Shown here in pieces: positions 54,395-63,925 of a DNA stretch of 64,000 nt; the first letter of the stretch is position 1, and every line of letters begins with the position of its first letter. The notes beneath the pieces are model-generated. The model had not been told where the DNA came from, did no database searches, and saw only the letters and a program-made list of their open reading frames with translations. The stretch lies in NCBI RefSeq assembly GCF_008369195.1, contig NZ_VOBC01000001.1, forward strand, positions 1,364,001 through 1,428,000, read 5' to 3'. Made by a program: the position numbers and the translations under genes. The stretch comes from Sporosarcina sp. ANT_H38 (GTDB lineage: Bacteria; Bacillota; Bacilli; Bacillales_A; Planococcaceae).

Positions 54395-54430
54395 AAAAAA
54401 ACGATTGCAAAATAACTGCAATCGTTTTTT
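54395..54430 (-). terminator. Terminator of the HEAT-repeat gene
   Basis: AAAAAACGATTGCA pairs perfectly with TGCAATCGTTTTTT around a seven-base loop. Confidence 0.92.
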
Positions 54431-54465
54431 ACCGTGCTTATATAATAGAAGAACTTTTAAACGCT

Positions 54466-54906
54466 TTATTTTTTAGATGCCGTCTCCCAAACATTTTTAA
54501 GCCATGCTTCAAACTCATCGCCTTTGTCACCTTCATACGTATCATACAAATCAAGTCTCATATTTTTCAACTTTTCTTTGTACTCTTCGAACGTGTGATC
54601 TCTCGGTAAGCTTTTCTTAATTCTGATGAAGACTTTATTAGCATCTTTAATAAGTTCAAATCGATTTCTTGGCGGCAATTCAACATCTTCACCGAATTTA
54701 ACAAGATTACGGTGAGCAGCTTCTACGACTTTATATACGGCATCGTTGTTCATTCTGTGTAAAAGTACGTCGATAGTCCGTTTATGTTTCCATTGTCCTA
54801 ATTCTTCAATAGTTTCTAAACGCAGTCTCCAATTCGATGCCCGGTTAACAGCCTTCCGTAATTCACCGTAATTTGGCGGGATTTCATTTTTTATTTCGTT
54901 AGTCAA
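54466..54906 (-). CDS. HEAT-repeat domain protein of unknown function
   Basis: This 146-residue soluble protein has two helical repeats of HEAT type in its first half (SNWRLRLETIEELGQWKHKRTIDVLLHRM, then DAVYKVVEAAHRNLVKFGED) and a charged helical C-terminus rich in K/E (FEEYKEKLKNMRLDLYD). Similar proteins occur in Bacillales without assigned roles; binding to other proteins is inferred from the fold. TTG at 54906 lies nine bases after AAGGAG; TTG at 54915 is too close to that site. Confidence 0.75.
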   Translation of the reverse strand: MTNEIKNEIPPNYGELRKAVNRASNWRLRLETIEELGQWKHKRTIDVLLHRMNNDAVYKVVEAAHRNLVKFGEDVELPPRNRFELIKDANKVFIRIKKSLPRDHTFEEYKEKLKNMRLDLYDTYEGDKGDEFEAWLKNVWETASKK

Positions 54907-55057
54907 GTGATCCAATCTCCTTCTATTTCAATATCCTGTTTATTTAAGGGAAACTCCATGTGTTTAATACAATCCCCTTCAATATGTATTGTACCATTAT
55001 CTGCTGAACTACATACCATTTTTCATGCAATCAGGCGTTTATTAAATGTAATCATCT

Positions 55058-55090
55058 GTTCATATTCCGTTCACCTTGTCAGATTATAGT
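55058..55090 (+). promoter_or_regulatory. HssR-type direct repeat in the hrtBA promoter
   Basis: GTTCATATT (55058-55066), two bases, then GTTCACCTT (55069-55077). This is the spacing and sequence of the HssR binding site known from Staphylococcus hrtAB (two GTTCATATT half-sites two bases apart), with two changes in the second half. It occupies the -35 region; TATAGT at 55085-55090 is the likely -10. Confidence 0.75.
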
Positions 55091-55121
55091 TAAGTTATTA
55101 AGAAATACAGGAGGCGCAAAG

Positions 55122-56156
55122 ATGAATATTGCATGGAAAGAAATTAAGAAGAATAAGGCAAAGTTTATCATTTTAGGATCAATCATTTTTCTCGTCAGCT
55201 TTTTAACATTTATCATCTCTGGGTTAGCGAACGGGTTGTCTCAAGATAATGCAGCATTAATTAAAGATTTACCAGATGGCCAATTTTACATGAATGCTGA
55301 TGCAAACGAAACGTACAATCTTTCAAGAATAGATGAAAGTGTACAAACCACTGTTTTAAGTGAACAGAAGGATGCGGCAGCACTTTCCATTCAAATGGGT
55401 TTTGTGAACGATTTGGACGACAAGCAGCATAGTATCGCTTTCGTTACTTCCACAGATTCAAAATCGTTTGAAACGGTTGGTAAAGGAGAAGTCATCCTAG
55501 ATCGTTCATTAGAAGAGGAAGGAATTAAAGTTGGTGATATTCTAACCAATAATCAGTTCAGTGGCGAATTTAAAGTGAAAGGCTTTGTCGATCAAAAGAA
55601 ATACAGCCATGCACCTGTCGCTTTTATTAACATGGAAAACTATAAAGAAATTTACCGTGTCAATGAAATGCAATTGATTTTTGTACCAAATACAGAAAAA
55701 GCACAAGCTGTAACGGGTTTACAATCATTTTCAAATAAAGAATTCCTCAATACGATTCCAAGTTACAGTGCGGAACAGATGTCTCTCAATATGATCATTT
55801 GGTTTTTAGTCGCTATTAGTGGAATGTTGTTCGCGATATTCTTTTATATGATGAACGTGCAAAAGATTGGACTATATGGCATCTTAAAAGCGCTTGGCGT
55901 TAAAACAAGCAGATTGTTCGGTATGATGTGGTACCAAATGATTTTCATCACCGTAATTGCGCTTGGACTGTCAGTTGCTTTAAGCCAGGGCTTTGCATTG
56001 ATTGCACCTAAAGGAATGCCATTTAGTTTAACACTTGAAACAACTATTCAGTTATCAGTTGTTTTCCTAATCATTGGATTTATAGGCGCGACGCTATCCG
56101 GCCTGCAAATTAAAAAAGTTGAACCATTGCAAGCTATCCAACAAGGAGAGGTTTAA
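55122..56156 (+). CDS. hrtB: Heme exporter permease HrtB
   Basis: This 344-residue MacB/FtsX-type permease has four membrane helices: an N-terminal one (FIILGSIIFLVSFLTFIISG, about residues 15-34) and three at the C-terminus (about 222-245, 270-295 and 310-330), with a roughly 185-residue extracellular part between. The last residues, KKVEPLQAIQQGEV, are the usual FtsX-family ending. With HrtA it pumps out toxic haem. The HssR-type repeat upstream supports the assignment over a generic lipoprotein-type exporter. ATG follows ACAGGAGGCGCAAAG. Confidence 0.87.
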   Translation: MNIAWKEIKKNKAKFIILGSIIFLVSFLTFIISGLANGLSQDNAALIKDLPDGQFYMNADANETYNLSRIDESVQTTVLSEQKDAAALSIQMGFVNDLDDKQHSIAFVTSTDSKSFETVGKGEVILDRSLEEEGIKVGDILTNNQFSGEFKVKGFVDQKKYSHAPVAFINMENYKEIYRVNEMQLIFVPNTEKAQAVTGLQSFSNKEFLNTIPSYSAEQMSLNMIIWFLVAISGMLFAIFFYMMNVQKIGLYGILKALGVKTSRLFGMMWYQMIFITVIALGLSVALSQGFALIAPKGMPFSLTLETTIQLSVVFLIIGFIGATLSGLQIKKVEPLQAIQQGEV

Positions 56157-56157
56157 T

Positions 56158-56835
56158 ATGACGATTTTCACAATTGATGAAGTTACAAAAACGTTTACGA
56201 ACGGTGAAGTGGATGAACAAGTATTAAAAGGGATTAATATTTCCCTTCGAGAAGGCGAAATAACAGCGTTAGTAGGAGCCTCGGGTTCAGGTAAAAGTAC
56301 AATTCTTACAATAGCTGCAGGACTTCAACGTGCAACGGACGGAAAAGTGCTTTTTGAAGGACAAAACCTGACTGCTATGAATCAGGATCAGATCAGAAAA
56401 ATTAGAGCGAGTGAGTTCGGATTCGTATTTCAATCCTCGCACCTTGTCCCTTTTCTCACAGTCGAAGAACAATTATTGCTGATGCTTGACGTTTCAGAAA
56501 CCAAGTTGAAGAAACGAGAACAAAAAGTGGAAGTAGAAAAGATTCTCAAATTGGTGGATATGGATCACCGGAAAGATGCCTACCCTGCTTCATTATCAGG
56601 TGGAGAAAAACAGCGCGTGGCAATTGCCCGCGCAATCATCCACAAACCGAAAATGTTGTTTGCAGATGAGCCGACAGCAAGCCTAGATTCTAAAAGATCG
56701 AAAGACGTCATGACATTGATCCGCGAGTTGACGAAAACGTTGAACATTACGACCTTGATGGTAACTCATGATGAAGAAATGCTTGCTTATGCTGATCATA
56801 CTATCACAATGAAAGATGGATTAGTTTTATCTTAA
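56158..56835 (+). CDS. hrtA: Heme exporter ATP-binding protein HrtA
   Basis: This 225-residue MacB-type ATPase has Walker A GASGSGKST, Q-loop FGFVFQSSHLVPFLT, signature LSGGEKQRVAIARAI, Walker B MLFADEPTASLD and switch histidine LMVTHDEEML. ATG at 56158 follows AAGGAGAGG and lies one base after the hrtB stop. It completes the HrtBA complex. The sensor-regulator pair HssRS that normally controls it is not in this window. Confidence 0.9.
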   Translation: MTIFTIDEVTKTFTNGEVDEQVLKGINISLREGEITALVGASGSGKSTILTIAAGLQRATDGKVLFEGQNLTAMNQDQIRKIRASEFGFVFQSSHLVPFLTVEEQLLLMLDVSETKLKKREQKVEVEKILKLVDMDHRKDAYPASLSGGEKQRVAIARAIIHKPKMLFADEPTASLDSKRSKDVMTLIRELTKTLNITTLMVTHDEEMLAYADHTITMKDGLVLS

Positions 56836-56882
56836 AAATCTATTATGCCCCTCAAAAAAATAATGGAAGTGACAAAAACACT

Positions 56883-56913
56883 AAAACAGCCATTCACCTA
56901 CATGGCTGTTTTG
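56883..56913 (+). terminator. Terminator of hrtBA
   Basis: AAAACAGCCA pairs perfectly with TGGCTGTTTT, loop ten bases, followed by GTTATT. Confidence 0.85.
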
Positions 56914-57140
56914 TTATTCTTGACTCGTATTATAGTGATTTAACACCCTCTACTAAAACAAATAGCGCAAACTCTTTCCTTTTAATCAACCGTGAAAACT
57001 AAACAAGCCAATCACGTCTCTTCCTTTCTGCCCTGTAATTATAGTGCACCTTCAATATGCCCCCGCAATACTGATACCTTTAATCCGTTGTGAAGTTACA
57101 TCCCTCAATTTGTATATATTATGGTAGCGTGTATTTGGTT

Positions 57141-57587
57141 TTATTTTGTATTATCTAGATAAACTTCAGCATTTTTAGACATTTTATCAAGCAATTTTGA
57201 AGCATATTCCTGCTCATCCCCCGATAACCCTTCCGTTATAATATCTTTCCATTCTTGCAAAATAGAAGTTAACTTTGATTCAAATGCATGGGCTTTCTCT
57301 GTCAAATACAATTTTTTTATTCTTTTATCTACAATAAATATTTTTCTTTCTACATATCCTTCCTTTTCTAATTTTGCAATTGCTCTAGCAGCAGTTCCTT
57401 TATCCATTTTTAATAAAGAAGCTATTTCATCTTGAGATATCCCTTCATTTTGATATAAAACAGCAAGAAACTGATATTGACCTGCGCCTAGATTAAACTC
57501 TTTTAATTGTTCATTGATATAAACATTTCCATATCTATGAAGTAATGAGATCCAACGGCCGATCGACTCTTTATTCTTAATGCTCAT
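57141..57587 (-). CDS. MarR family transcriptional regulator
   Basis: This 148-residue MarR protein has a winged helix (ISQDEIASLLKMDKGTAARAIAKLEKEGYVERKIFIVDKRIKKLYLT, about 50-100) flanked by dimerisation helices. It is divergent from a DHA2 multidrug transporter, and two palindromic sites in the shared 213-base promoter region look like its operators. It is likely the repressor of that exporter. ATG follows GAGGAGGG. Confidence 0.9.
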   Translation of the reverse strand: MSIKNKESIGRWISLLHRYGNVYINEQLKEFNLGAGQYQFLAVLYQNEGISQDEIASLLKMDKGTAARAIAKLEKEGYVERKIFIVDKRIKKLYLTEKAHAFESKLTSILQEWKDIITEGLSGDEQEYASKLLDKMSKNAEVYLDNTK

Positions 57588-57702
57588 ATATTTCCCTCCT
57601 CGTAATTACATATAAATCGTGAGAATATTGCTTATTTTAATGAATCGGTAACTACATTTTTCAGTAAGCATCTTTCTTGCGCGCATACCTATGTATAGAC
57701 TA

Positions 57703-57787
57703 TTATTAGTTGCGTGCACAACTAATAATTTATTATATACGTAAATAACGTTTAAAACACGTATTATTTTCGTTGTAGTTGCAACTA
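57703..57787. promoter_or_regulatory. Two palindromic MarR operators between marR and the MFS gene
   Basis: Site 1 (57703-57728) has arms TTATTAGTTG and CAACTAATAA with a six-base centre. Site 2 (57776-57787) is the perfect palindrome TAGTTGCAACTA, only 13 bases before the MFS start codon. Both share the half-site TAGTTG, so one regulator should bind both. Confidence 0.75.
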
Positions 57788-57800
57788 ATTAAAAAAGGAG

Positions 57801-59249
57801 ATGATAGTCATAGAAAACATTAAAAACACTATAAACCCGATTAACATTAGTAATAAGGCTAGAATGTTAATACTCTCCATTTTAGTTCTCGGATCTTTTA
57901 TTGCTCTTTTAAATCAAACATTACTAAATGTAGCTATTCCAGAACTAAGTAAAGTTTTTGATTTAGATATTAGTACGGTTCAATGGTTAAGTACAGGATT
58001 CATTATGGTCAATGGTATAGTAATTCCTATTTCAGCTTATTTAATGGGTAAATTTTCCACAAGACAACTATTTTTAAGCGCAATTGGGCTCTTTACAATA
58101 GGTACTATTGTCAGTGCATTTTCACCAAGCTTTTCTGTTTTACTAGTAGGGCGCTTATTACAGGCTGCAGCAGCAGGTGTAATGATGCCACTAGTACAAA
58201 CAGTTATATTTAGTTTGTTTCCCCCTGAAAAAAGAGGACAGGCCATGGGGATGATTGGTATAGCAATGACATTTGCCCCTGCTATTGGCCCTACTTTATC
58301 AGGATGGATTTTACAACACTACTCTTGGAGAGTTTTATTTTACATTGTTATTCCGTTAGGAGTCTTAAATTTATTCCTAGCCTTCTTCTTCTTACGTAAT
58401 GTTACAGAAAGAAGTAATCCGAAATTTGATTATCCAGGAGTTATTACATCGACAATCGGCTTAGGATCCCTACTGTACGGATTTTCTATGGCTGGAAGTA
58501 TGGGTTGGGATTCTAAACAAGTAATTTTAACTATAGTAATTGGAGTTATTTTTGTAGGCTTATTTATTTGGCGTGAATTGGTAGCTGAGCAGCCAATGCT
58601 TAACTTAACTGTATTTAAAAATAAACAATTTTCTATAACAATAGCAATCGGTGCTTTTGTAGCACTTGCAATGTATAGCGTCGAACTATTAACGCCAGTT
58701 TATATCCAAAATATGTTAGGTCATTCAACACTTCAAACTGGTTTAATTTTGCTACCTGGAGCAATTTTGATGGGTATAATGTCTCCAATAACAGGAATCA
58801 TTTTGGATCGCTATGGTATTCGCCCATTAACATTTATTGGTATGTCTTTAATCATCGTTACATCATGGTTATATACTACCTTAACGTTAGACTCTAATTT
58901 GTTGTTCGTAACCGTATTATACTCTACTTTTATGTTTGGTATCTCGTTTATAATGATGACAGTTTTGACTTATGGATTAAACCAATTACCTCCATCTATG
59001 AGTAGACACGGTGCCGCTGCAGCTAATACAGCTCGAATGGTTTCTGGTGCAATAGGTACGGCGTTATTGACTACCATTATGTCTACACAAACAAAACAAT
59101 ATTTACCAGGATTGTCAAGTTCCCTTTCAGAGTCCGAGGCGGTAAAAAAGGCGAGTGTTCTAGGAATGCAAGATGCTTTCCTTGTAACTACTATCCTGGC
59201 CATTTTGGTATTTATATTAACGTGGTTTCTTAAAAAGAAAAAGAAATAA
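57801..59249 (+). CDS. DHA2 family MFS multidrug transporter
   Basis: This 482-residue transporter has 14 predicted helices, the EmrB/QacA type. The first helix includes GSFIALLNQTLLNVAIPEL (motif D1). FIMVNGIVIPISAYLMGKFSTRQL is the loop motif A region, and GRLLQAAAAGVMMPLVQTVI and IGPTLSGWILQHYSWRVLFYI are typical. The ATG at 57801 directly abuts its AAAGGAG, an unusual spacing. A downstream ATG (residue 22) would trim only the cytoplasmic tail. The DoxX-like gene follows 48 bases later. Confidence 0.88.
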   Translation: MIVIENIKNTINPINISNKARMLILSILVLGSFIALLNQTLLNVAIPELSKVFDLDISTVQWLSTGFIMVNGIVIPISAYLMGKFSTRQLFLSAIGLFTIGTIVSAFSPSFSVLLVGRLLQAAAAGVMMPLVQTVIFSLFPPEKRGQAMGMIGIAMTFAPAIGPTLSGWILQHYSWRVLFYIVIPLGVLNLFLAFFFLRNVTERSNPKFDYPGVITSTIGLGSLLYGFSMAGSMGWDSKQVILTIVIGVIFVGLFIWRELVAEQPMLNLTVFKNKQFSITIAIGAFVALAMYSVELLTPVYIQNMLGHSTLQTGLILLPGAILMGIMSPITGIILDRYGIRPLTFIGMSLIIVTSWLYTTLTLDSNLLFVTVLYSTFMFGISFIMMTVLTYGLNQLPPSMSRHGAAAANTARMVSGAIGTALLTTIMSTQTKQYLPGLSSSLSESEAVKKASVLGMQDAFLVTTILAILVFILTWFLKKKKK

Positions 59250-59297
59250 TTTTAAAAAACAATAAAAACAACAATTAGAATAGGATGAATTTATAGT

Positions 59298-59681
59298 ATG
59301 AATAAAAAAGTCTTTCATGTACTCAGAGTAATACTGGGTTTAATCATTACCGCTTCTGGAGCCGGCGTGTTATTCGAGTTAATGCCAATGCCTACATTTT
59401 CAAGTACTTCTGCCAATGAATTTATGAAATCATTAGAGGAAACAGGTTACTTTATGCAATTCTTATCGATTGTGAAAATAGCGTGTGGACTTGCATTATT
59501 AAGTAATAAATTTGTTAAGCTAGCTTTAGTTGTTTTTATGCCAGTTTCTATTAATATGATGATGTTTCACATCTTTTTAGATTTCGCTTCAATTATGGGA
59601 GCTTTAATGATATTTGGTATCAATATTTCTTTACTAGTTTATTACTCACAAGATTATCGAGCAATTTTAAAGATTAAATAG
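59298..59681 (+). CDS. DoxX-like membrane protein
   Basis: This 127-residue protein has four membrane helices (about 5-25, 50-72, 75-95 and 100-118) with the DoxX-type SIVKIACGLALLSNKFVKLALVVFMPV. Such proteins often accompany redox or drug-response regulators; the function is not known. It lies downstream of the MFS gene and is probably cotranscribed with it. Confidence 0.72.
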   Translation: MNKKVFHVLRVILGLIITASGAGVLFELMPMPTFSSTSANEFMKSLEETGYFMQFLSIVKIACGLALLSNKFVKLALVVFMPVSINMMMFHIFLDFASIMGALMIFGINISLLVYYSQDYRAILKIK

Positions 59682-59749
59682 GACCGCCCATTTGAATCAC
59701 GAAATTCAAGTCTAGTAAGTGTAAAAAAAGTCACTACTTCAATGTTTAA

Positions 59750-59801
59750 AAATACAAATAAGTCATCCACCTCTTTAGTAGTGGACGACTTATTTGTATT
59801 T
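59750..59801. terminator. Long hairpin terminator after the MFS-DoxX unit
   Basis: AAATACAAATAAGTC pairs with GACTTATTTGTATTT, extended inward by TCCAC/GTGGA with one mismatch. A second small hairpin, AAGCC-TCGAGA/TCTCGA-GGCTT, lies at 59848-59874. No gene is visible in the rest of 59682-59994. Confidence 0.85.
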
Positions 59802-59994
59802 TATATTCCACGTTAAAATAAGCCCCTAAAATGTAGTCATCTAATAAAAGCCATCGAGATTATCTCGACGGCTTAGCATTAACTTCAAATCACTTTTTCT
59901 TCAGTTTTCCCCTTCCAACCTATATAGTTAAAAAGAGATATGAGAGGAATATGATACAATCAAGAAAATAATCCAAACAAAAGAGGTGAACGAT

Positions 59995-60267
59995 ATGTGC
60001 AGAAACATTAAAACACTATTTAACTTTGCTCCTCAAGCTACCGACGATGAAATTCATGCAGCTTCTCTTCAATATGTTCGAAAGGTCTCTGGTTTCAACA
60101 AACCATCGAAGGCAAACGAGGACGCCATTAATCGGGCTATTGAGGACGTGGCTATCGCTACGCAAGTTCTACTAAACACACTGGTAACGAATGCCGAGCC
60201 TCGTGATAGAGAAATTGAAGCAGAACGGGCTCGTGCTAAAAACGCAAAAAGATTTGGAATTGATTAG
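59995..60267 (+). CDS. DUF2277 family protein
   Basis: This 90-residue protein opens with MCRNIKTLFNFAPQATDDEI and has the ARAKNAKRFG ending of DUF2277. It is all-alpha and soluble; the function is unknown. ATG at 59995 follows AGAGGTGAACGAT; the in-frame ATG at 59986 overlaps that site. It converges with the arsenic flavoprotein gene with only 22 bases between stops. Confidence 0.85.
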   Translation: MCRNIKTLFNFAPQATDDEIHAASLQYVRKVSGFNKPSKANEDAINRAIEDVAIATQVLLNTLVTNAEPRDREIEAERARAKNAKRFGID

Positions 60268-60289
60268 ATTTCAAACTCTTTCCGCGTTG

Positions 60290-61681
60290 TTAACTACAAT
60301 CTGTTCTAATATCACATCGAGGCGTTTCTTGCTTTGTTGATGTAAGATTCACACTACATACTCCTGTTTCTGGTAAGTCCAATTCCACTTTTTTTGCAGA
60401 TTCGTAATCGCCCATCATATAGGCCACTATTGAACGCACTTGTTCATATCCTGTCGCCATAAGAAAAGTTGGTGCCCGTCCATAACTTTTCATTCCGACA
60501 ATGTAAAAGTTTTTCTCAGGCTGTCTCAATTCTTCTTCACCATGCGGTCGCACAGTCCCACAACTATGAAGATTAGGATCTATTAATGGAGCTAATGCTT
60601 CGATACTTTCTGTAGCTGAGTCAATCCCTAATCTAATTTCATTCAGGAATGAAAAATCAGGACGACTTCCCGTATTGACAATCACCTCATCTACTCCTTG
60701 AATCGAAACGCTTTCTCCTCCTAACTCACCAACCATTTTTAAGGCATCATCTTCCTTAAAAACTTTTTGGACTCGATACGGTGTGTAAACTTCTACTTTA
60801 CCAGAGCCCACTAGTTGATGAATTTTCACTCCAAGTTCTCCACGTGCTTGGAGTGCATCATTTCCCTCTCCACCATAAGCTTCTTCTATGTTTTTTTTAC
60901 GGAGTATCCAACTGATTTTCACATTGGAATTTCTTTCATTAAGTTTGGATAGCTCCAAAATAGTGTTTATCGCAGAGTGACCACTACCGATTACGGCGAT
61001 ATGTTTCCCAAGATACTTTTCACTATCTTTGGCATTAATATCCGGAATTCCGTAATATATATGACTTTGTAAGGATATCTCTTCTTTGGTCCATACACCA
61101 TCCGCATTTACAGGATTGGGCTGCCCCCAAGTACCCGTAGCATCAATGACCGCCTTTGCTTCTATTTGTTCGGTCACCCCACCTTGATTTACATAAAGAA
61201 TGAATGGTACATTTTCACGTTGGACTGTCGTCATTTTGTCCAATCCTTTTTTGCTAACAGATAACACCTTAGTATTTAAATGAATGAATGGCCAAATTTC
61301 CGGGAGCCTTGCTACTTTTTCTAAGTAGTTTTCCACCAATTCTATTCCTAGTGGAAGCTCATCAGGGTTAGGTTCGTCCCATCCATGTTTTTCAAGTAGC
61401 TCCCTAGCCACTTTGTCAATATTGTATTACCACGGTGAAAACAATCGAACATGTCCCCATTGAAGTATATGGCTTCCCACACAAGGACCGGCTTCCAAAA
61501 CTAGAAATTTTTCGTCGAACTTAGCCAAATGTGCAGCTGCAGCTAAACCGATTGGACCGGCACCTATAATTACGACAGGCAATGAACTCGTTTCTTTTAC
61601 GACAAGATCAGAATGGAGTGACACAGTACTAGTTGAACAACAATTCCCACTAGCTATTTGAATTTTCACTTGTTCCTTCAT
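60290..61681 (-). pseudogene. ArsO-like flavoprotein monooxygenase interrupted by one in-frame stop
   Basis: The frame would give about 463 residues of a two-dinucleotide-binding flavoprotein as found in ars operons: VVIIGAGPIGLAAAAHLAKF (FAD) near residue 38, HIAVIGSGHSAINTILELSK (NAD(P)) and VNTGSRPDFSFLNEIR. A single TAA at 61430-61432 falls between RLFSPW and YNIDKVARELL, where relatives have a glutamate (GAA), so one base change broke it. Both halves remain in the same frame with no other damage. Cysteines near the ends (NCCST; CDIRTDCS) fit arsenic-linked proteins. The C-terminal part alone could only start at ATA/TTG-type codons without a good site. A recent nonsense mutation, read-through or a sequence error are the options. 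Confidence 0.8.
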
Positions 61682-61702
61682 CAATTATTCCTTCTTTCAT
61701 AA

Positions 61703-61727
61703 ATACATAATAATATCCTTATATACA
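61703..61727 (-). promoter_or_regulatory. Second ArsR-type operator ahead of arsO
   Basis: TGTATATAAGGATATT, then ATTATGTAT, on the minus strand closely matches the arsR-promoter operator (TATATAAG, six bases, CTTATAT) at 63901-63922. A hairpin (AAATCAAAGTCGAG/CTCGATTTTGATTT, 61733-61771) lies between it and the arsC stop and may end the arsRBC transcript. Confidence 0.55.
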
Positions 61728-61776
61728 ATCTAAAATCAAAATCGAGGGATAGATACTCTCGACTTTGATTTGTTCG

Positions 61777-62196
61777 TTATTTCCCCGTCTCAGCAAAATT
61801 CTTAATTCGGTCAGCAATTTCATCACGAACACGTTGGAAAAATGCCCATTTTTCTTCATCAGTCCCTTCTGCTTTGGCAGGATCATCAAATCCCCAGTGA
61901 TCACAATTTACTTTGTGCGGTGTCATCGGACACTTGTCAGCAGCATCCCCACAAAGAGTGACGACAAAATCTGCATTAGTTAAGATTTGTGGATCAATGA
62001 TATCCGAGGTTTGATTTGAAATATTAATTCCAACCTCATTCATGGCTTTCACGGCATTCGAGTTTACACCGTGCGCTTCAATTCCAGCACTAAGAACTTG
62101 CCATTCTTCTGCAAGAATTTTTTTGCCCCAGCCTTCAGCCATTTGGCTACGGCATGAATTACCCGTGCATAAGAAGTAGAGTGTTTTTTTTGACAT
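61777..62196 (-). CDS. arsC: Arsenate reductase (thioredoxin-dependent)
   Basis: This 139-residue protein is of the low-molecular-weight phosphatase type. The P-loop is [16 protein letters not shown] (nucleophile Cys 10), and the redox cysteines are in [13 protein letters not shown] (about 82 and 89). It reduces arsenate to arsenite using thioredoxin, and ArsB then exports the arsenite. ATG follows AAGGGGGG. It lies 18 bases after arsB. Confidence 0.95.
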   Translation of the reverse strand: MSKKTLYFLCTGNSCRSQMAEGWGKKILAEEWQVLSAGIEAHGVNSNAVKAMNEVGINISNQTSDIIDPQILTNADFVVTLCGDAADKCPMTPHKVNCDHWGFDDPAKAEGTDEEKWAFFQRVRDEIADRIKNFAETGK

Positions 62197-62214
62197 GACT
62201 ACCCCCCCTTTTTA

Positions 62215-63513
62215 TTATTGGATGAATGACAACCATACATATAGTCCAATTAGTGTTATCAAGAGTGTAGGAATCGTTAGAATTATACCTATTTTAAAAT
62301 AGCTACCCCAAGAGATCCTCACACCTTTTTTAGACAGCACATGCAACCATAATAAAGTGGCCAAAGAGCCGATTGGTGTGATTTTGGGACCTAAATCTGA
62401 TCCGATGATATTTGCATAAATCAAAGCTTCGCGAATCGACTCTGTTGTCGTCGTTTCAGATATCGCTAACGCGTTAATCATGACAGTAGGCAAATTATTC
62501 ATAATGGATGATAATATCGCTGCAATAAAGCCCATCGAAATCGTCGCTACAAAGAGTCCTTGGTTGGCAGCCATCTGAATGACCTCGGCCAATACACCCG
62601 TTAGACCGACATTACGCAATCCGTAGACTACAACGTACATACCAATAGAGAAGAATACGATTGCCCAAGGTGCCCCTTTAAGCACTTGCTTTGTATGAAC
62701 AGCAGGACTTCTTTGTGCCATAATCATAAAGAATATCGCTGTAATTCCAGCAATAACAGAAACAGGAAGCCCTGTAAATTCACTAGAGAAATACCCAATG
62801 AGTAACACGCTTAATATCACCCAAGCTATTCGAAATAGCTTTATATCTTTTATAGCATCCTTTGGTTCTTTTAAGTCTGCTACTACATAATTTTTAGGGA
62901 TACTTTTACGGAAGAACAGCAACAACACTAGAATACTAGCAACTAAAGAAAATAAATTAGGTACAATCATTCGAGACGCATATTCGACAAAGCCAATACC
63001 GAAAAAATCTGCCGAAACAATATTTACTAAATTACTCACAACAAGTGGCAACGATGTTGTATCTGCAATAAAACCACTGGCAATAATGAATGGGAAAATC
63101 ATTTTTTCGTTGAAGTTCAAATTCCTAACCATCGCTAAAACAATTGGCGTTAGTATTAGGGCAGCTCCATCATTTGCGAACAAAGCAGCAACTATCGCTC
63201 CAAGAATGCTGACATAAACAAACATGCGAATACCGCTGCCTTTAGCTAATCTAGCCATATGTAGGGCGGACCACTCGAAAAATCCGATTTCATCTAATAT
63301 CAATGAGATAATTATGATGGCGATAAAAGCCAGTGTAGCATTCCATACAATTCCAGTTACATCAATAACATCCTGAACATTAACAACGCCCACTAACAAA
63401 GCGATTATGGCTCCAATACAGGCGGACCATCCAATTGATAAATTTCTAGGCTGCCAAATAACAAAAGTAAGTGTAATGATGAATATTAATGATGCCGTTA
63501 TTACTGAAGCCAA
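62215..63513 (-). CDS. arsB: Arsenite efflux transporter ArsB
   Basis: This 432-residue protein has about 12 helices of the ArsB/NhaD superfamily. It has [20 protein letters not shown] near residue 110, [11 protein letters not shown] near 320, and [21 protein letters not shown] near 375. It extrudes arsenite/antimonite. The start is TTG at 63513 behind GGAGGGG, 15 bases after the arsR stop. Confidence 0.94.
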   Translation of the reverse strand: MASVITASLIFIITLTFVIWQPRNLSIGWSACIGAIIALLVGVVNVQDVIDVTGIVWNATLAFIAIIIISLILDEIGFFEWSALHMARLAKGSGIRMFVYVSILGAIVAALFANDGAALILTPIVLAMVRNLNFNEKMIFPFIIASGFIADTTSLPLVVSNLVNIVSADFFGIGFVEYASRMIVPNLFSLVASILVLLLFFRKSIPKNYVVADLKEPKDAIKDIKLFRIAWVILSVLLIGYFSSEFTGLPVSVIAGITAIFFMIMAQRSPAVHTKQVLKGAPWAIVFFSIGMYVVVYGLRNVGLTGVLAEVIQMAANQGLFVATISMGFIAAILSSIMNNLPTVMINALAISETTTTESIREALIYANIIGSDLGPKITPIGSLATLLWLHVLSKKGVRISWGSYFKIGIILTIPTLLITLIGLYVWLSFIQ

Positions 63514-63528
63514 TATTCTTTCCCCTCC

Positions 63529-63876
63529 CTACTCACAACAAACTCTAAGCCCTTGCGCTTCCAGTTTAGCTATGGACTCATTCTGTTCGGGAAGCTGTTC
63601 AAGAATGCTTTGAATAAACGGATAGTCTTCATGATTTTTATTAATCGAGAAGAAAATCCATTGTCCTCTTCGCTCTTCTTTCACTACCTTGATATCTCTG
63701 AGTTTACGCAAGTGCTGGCTGATAGCCGGCTGACTCATATTAAAAATCTCAACAAATTCACATACACAGCATTCATGTGACTTGAGAAGCTGCATCATAG
63801 TCAAACGCGTTGGGTCTCCGAGTAATTTTAAGAGTTGTGATGCTCGCTGAATATCAACGGTTACTGTTTCATTCAT
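63529..63876 (-). CDS. arsR: ArsR family metalloregulatory repressor
   Basis: This 115-residue winged-helix repressor has the arsenite-binding cysteines in SHECCVCEFVEIF, at the start of the recognition helix region, followed by MSQPAISQHLRKLRDIKVV. A C-terminal VCCE may add ligands. It represses the operon until arsenite binds. ATG follows GGGAGGG. It is the first gene of arsRBC-O. Confidence 0.95.
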   Translation of the reverse strand: MNETVTVDIQRASQLLKLLGDPTRLTMMQLLKSHECCVCEFVEIFNMSQPAISQHLRKLRDIKVVKEERRGQWIFFSINKNHEDYPFIQSILEQLPEQNESIAKLEAQGLRVCCE

Positions 63877-63896
63877 CTACTATCCCTCCCGAAATC

Positions 63897-63925
63897 ATCA
63901 TATAAGAATATACTTATATACGCAA
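63897..63925 (-). promoter_or_regulatory. ars promoter with ArsR operator between -35 and -10
   Basis: TTGCGT (63920-63925) and TATGAT (63897-63902) are 17 bases apart. The spacer contains the inverted repeat ATATAAG-TATATT-CTTATAT (63901-63920), placing ArsR where it blocks polymerase. Confidence 0.8.
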
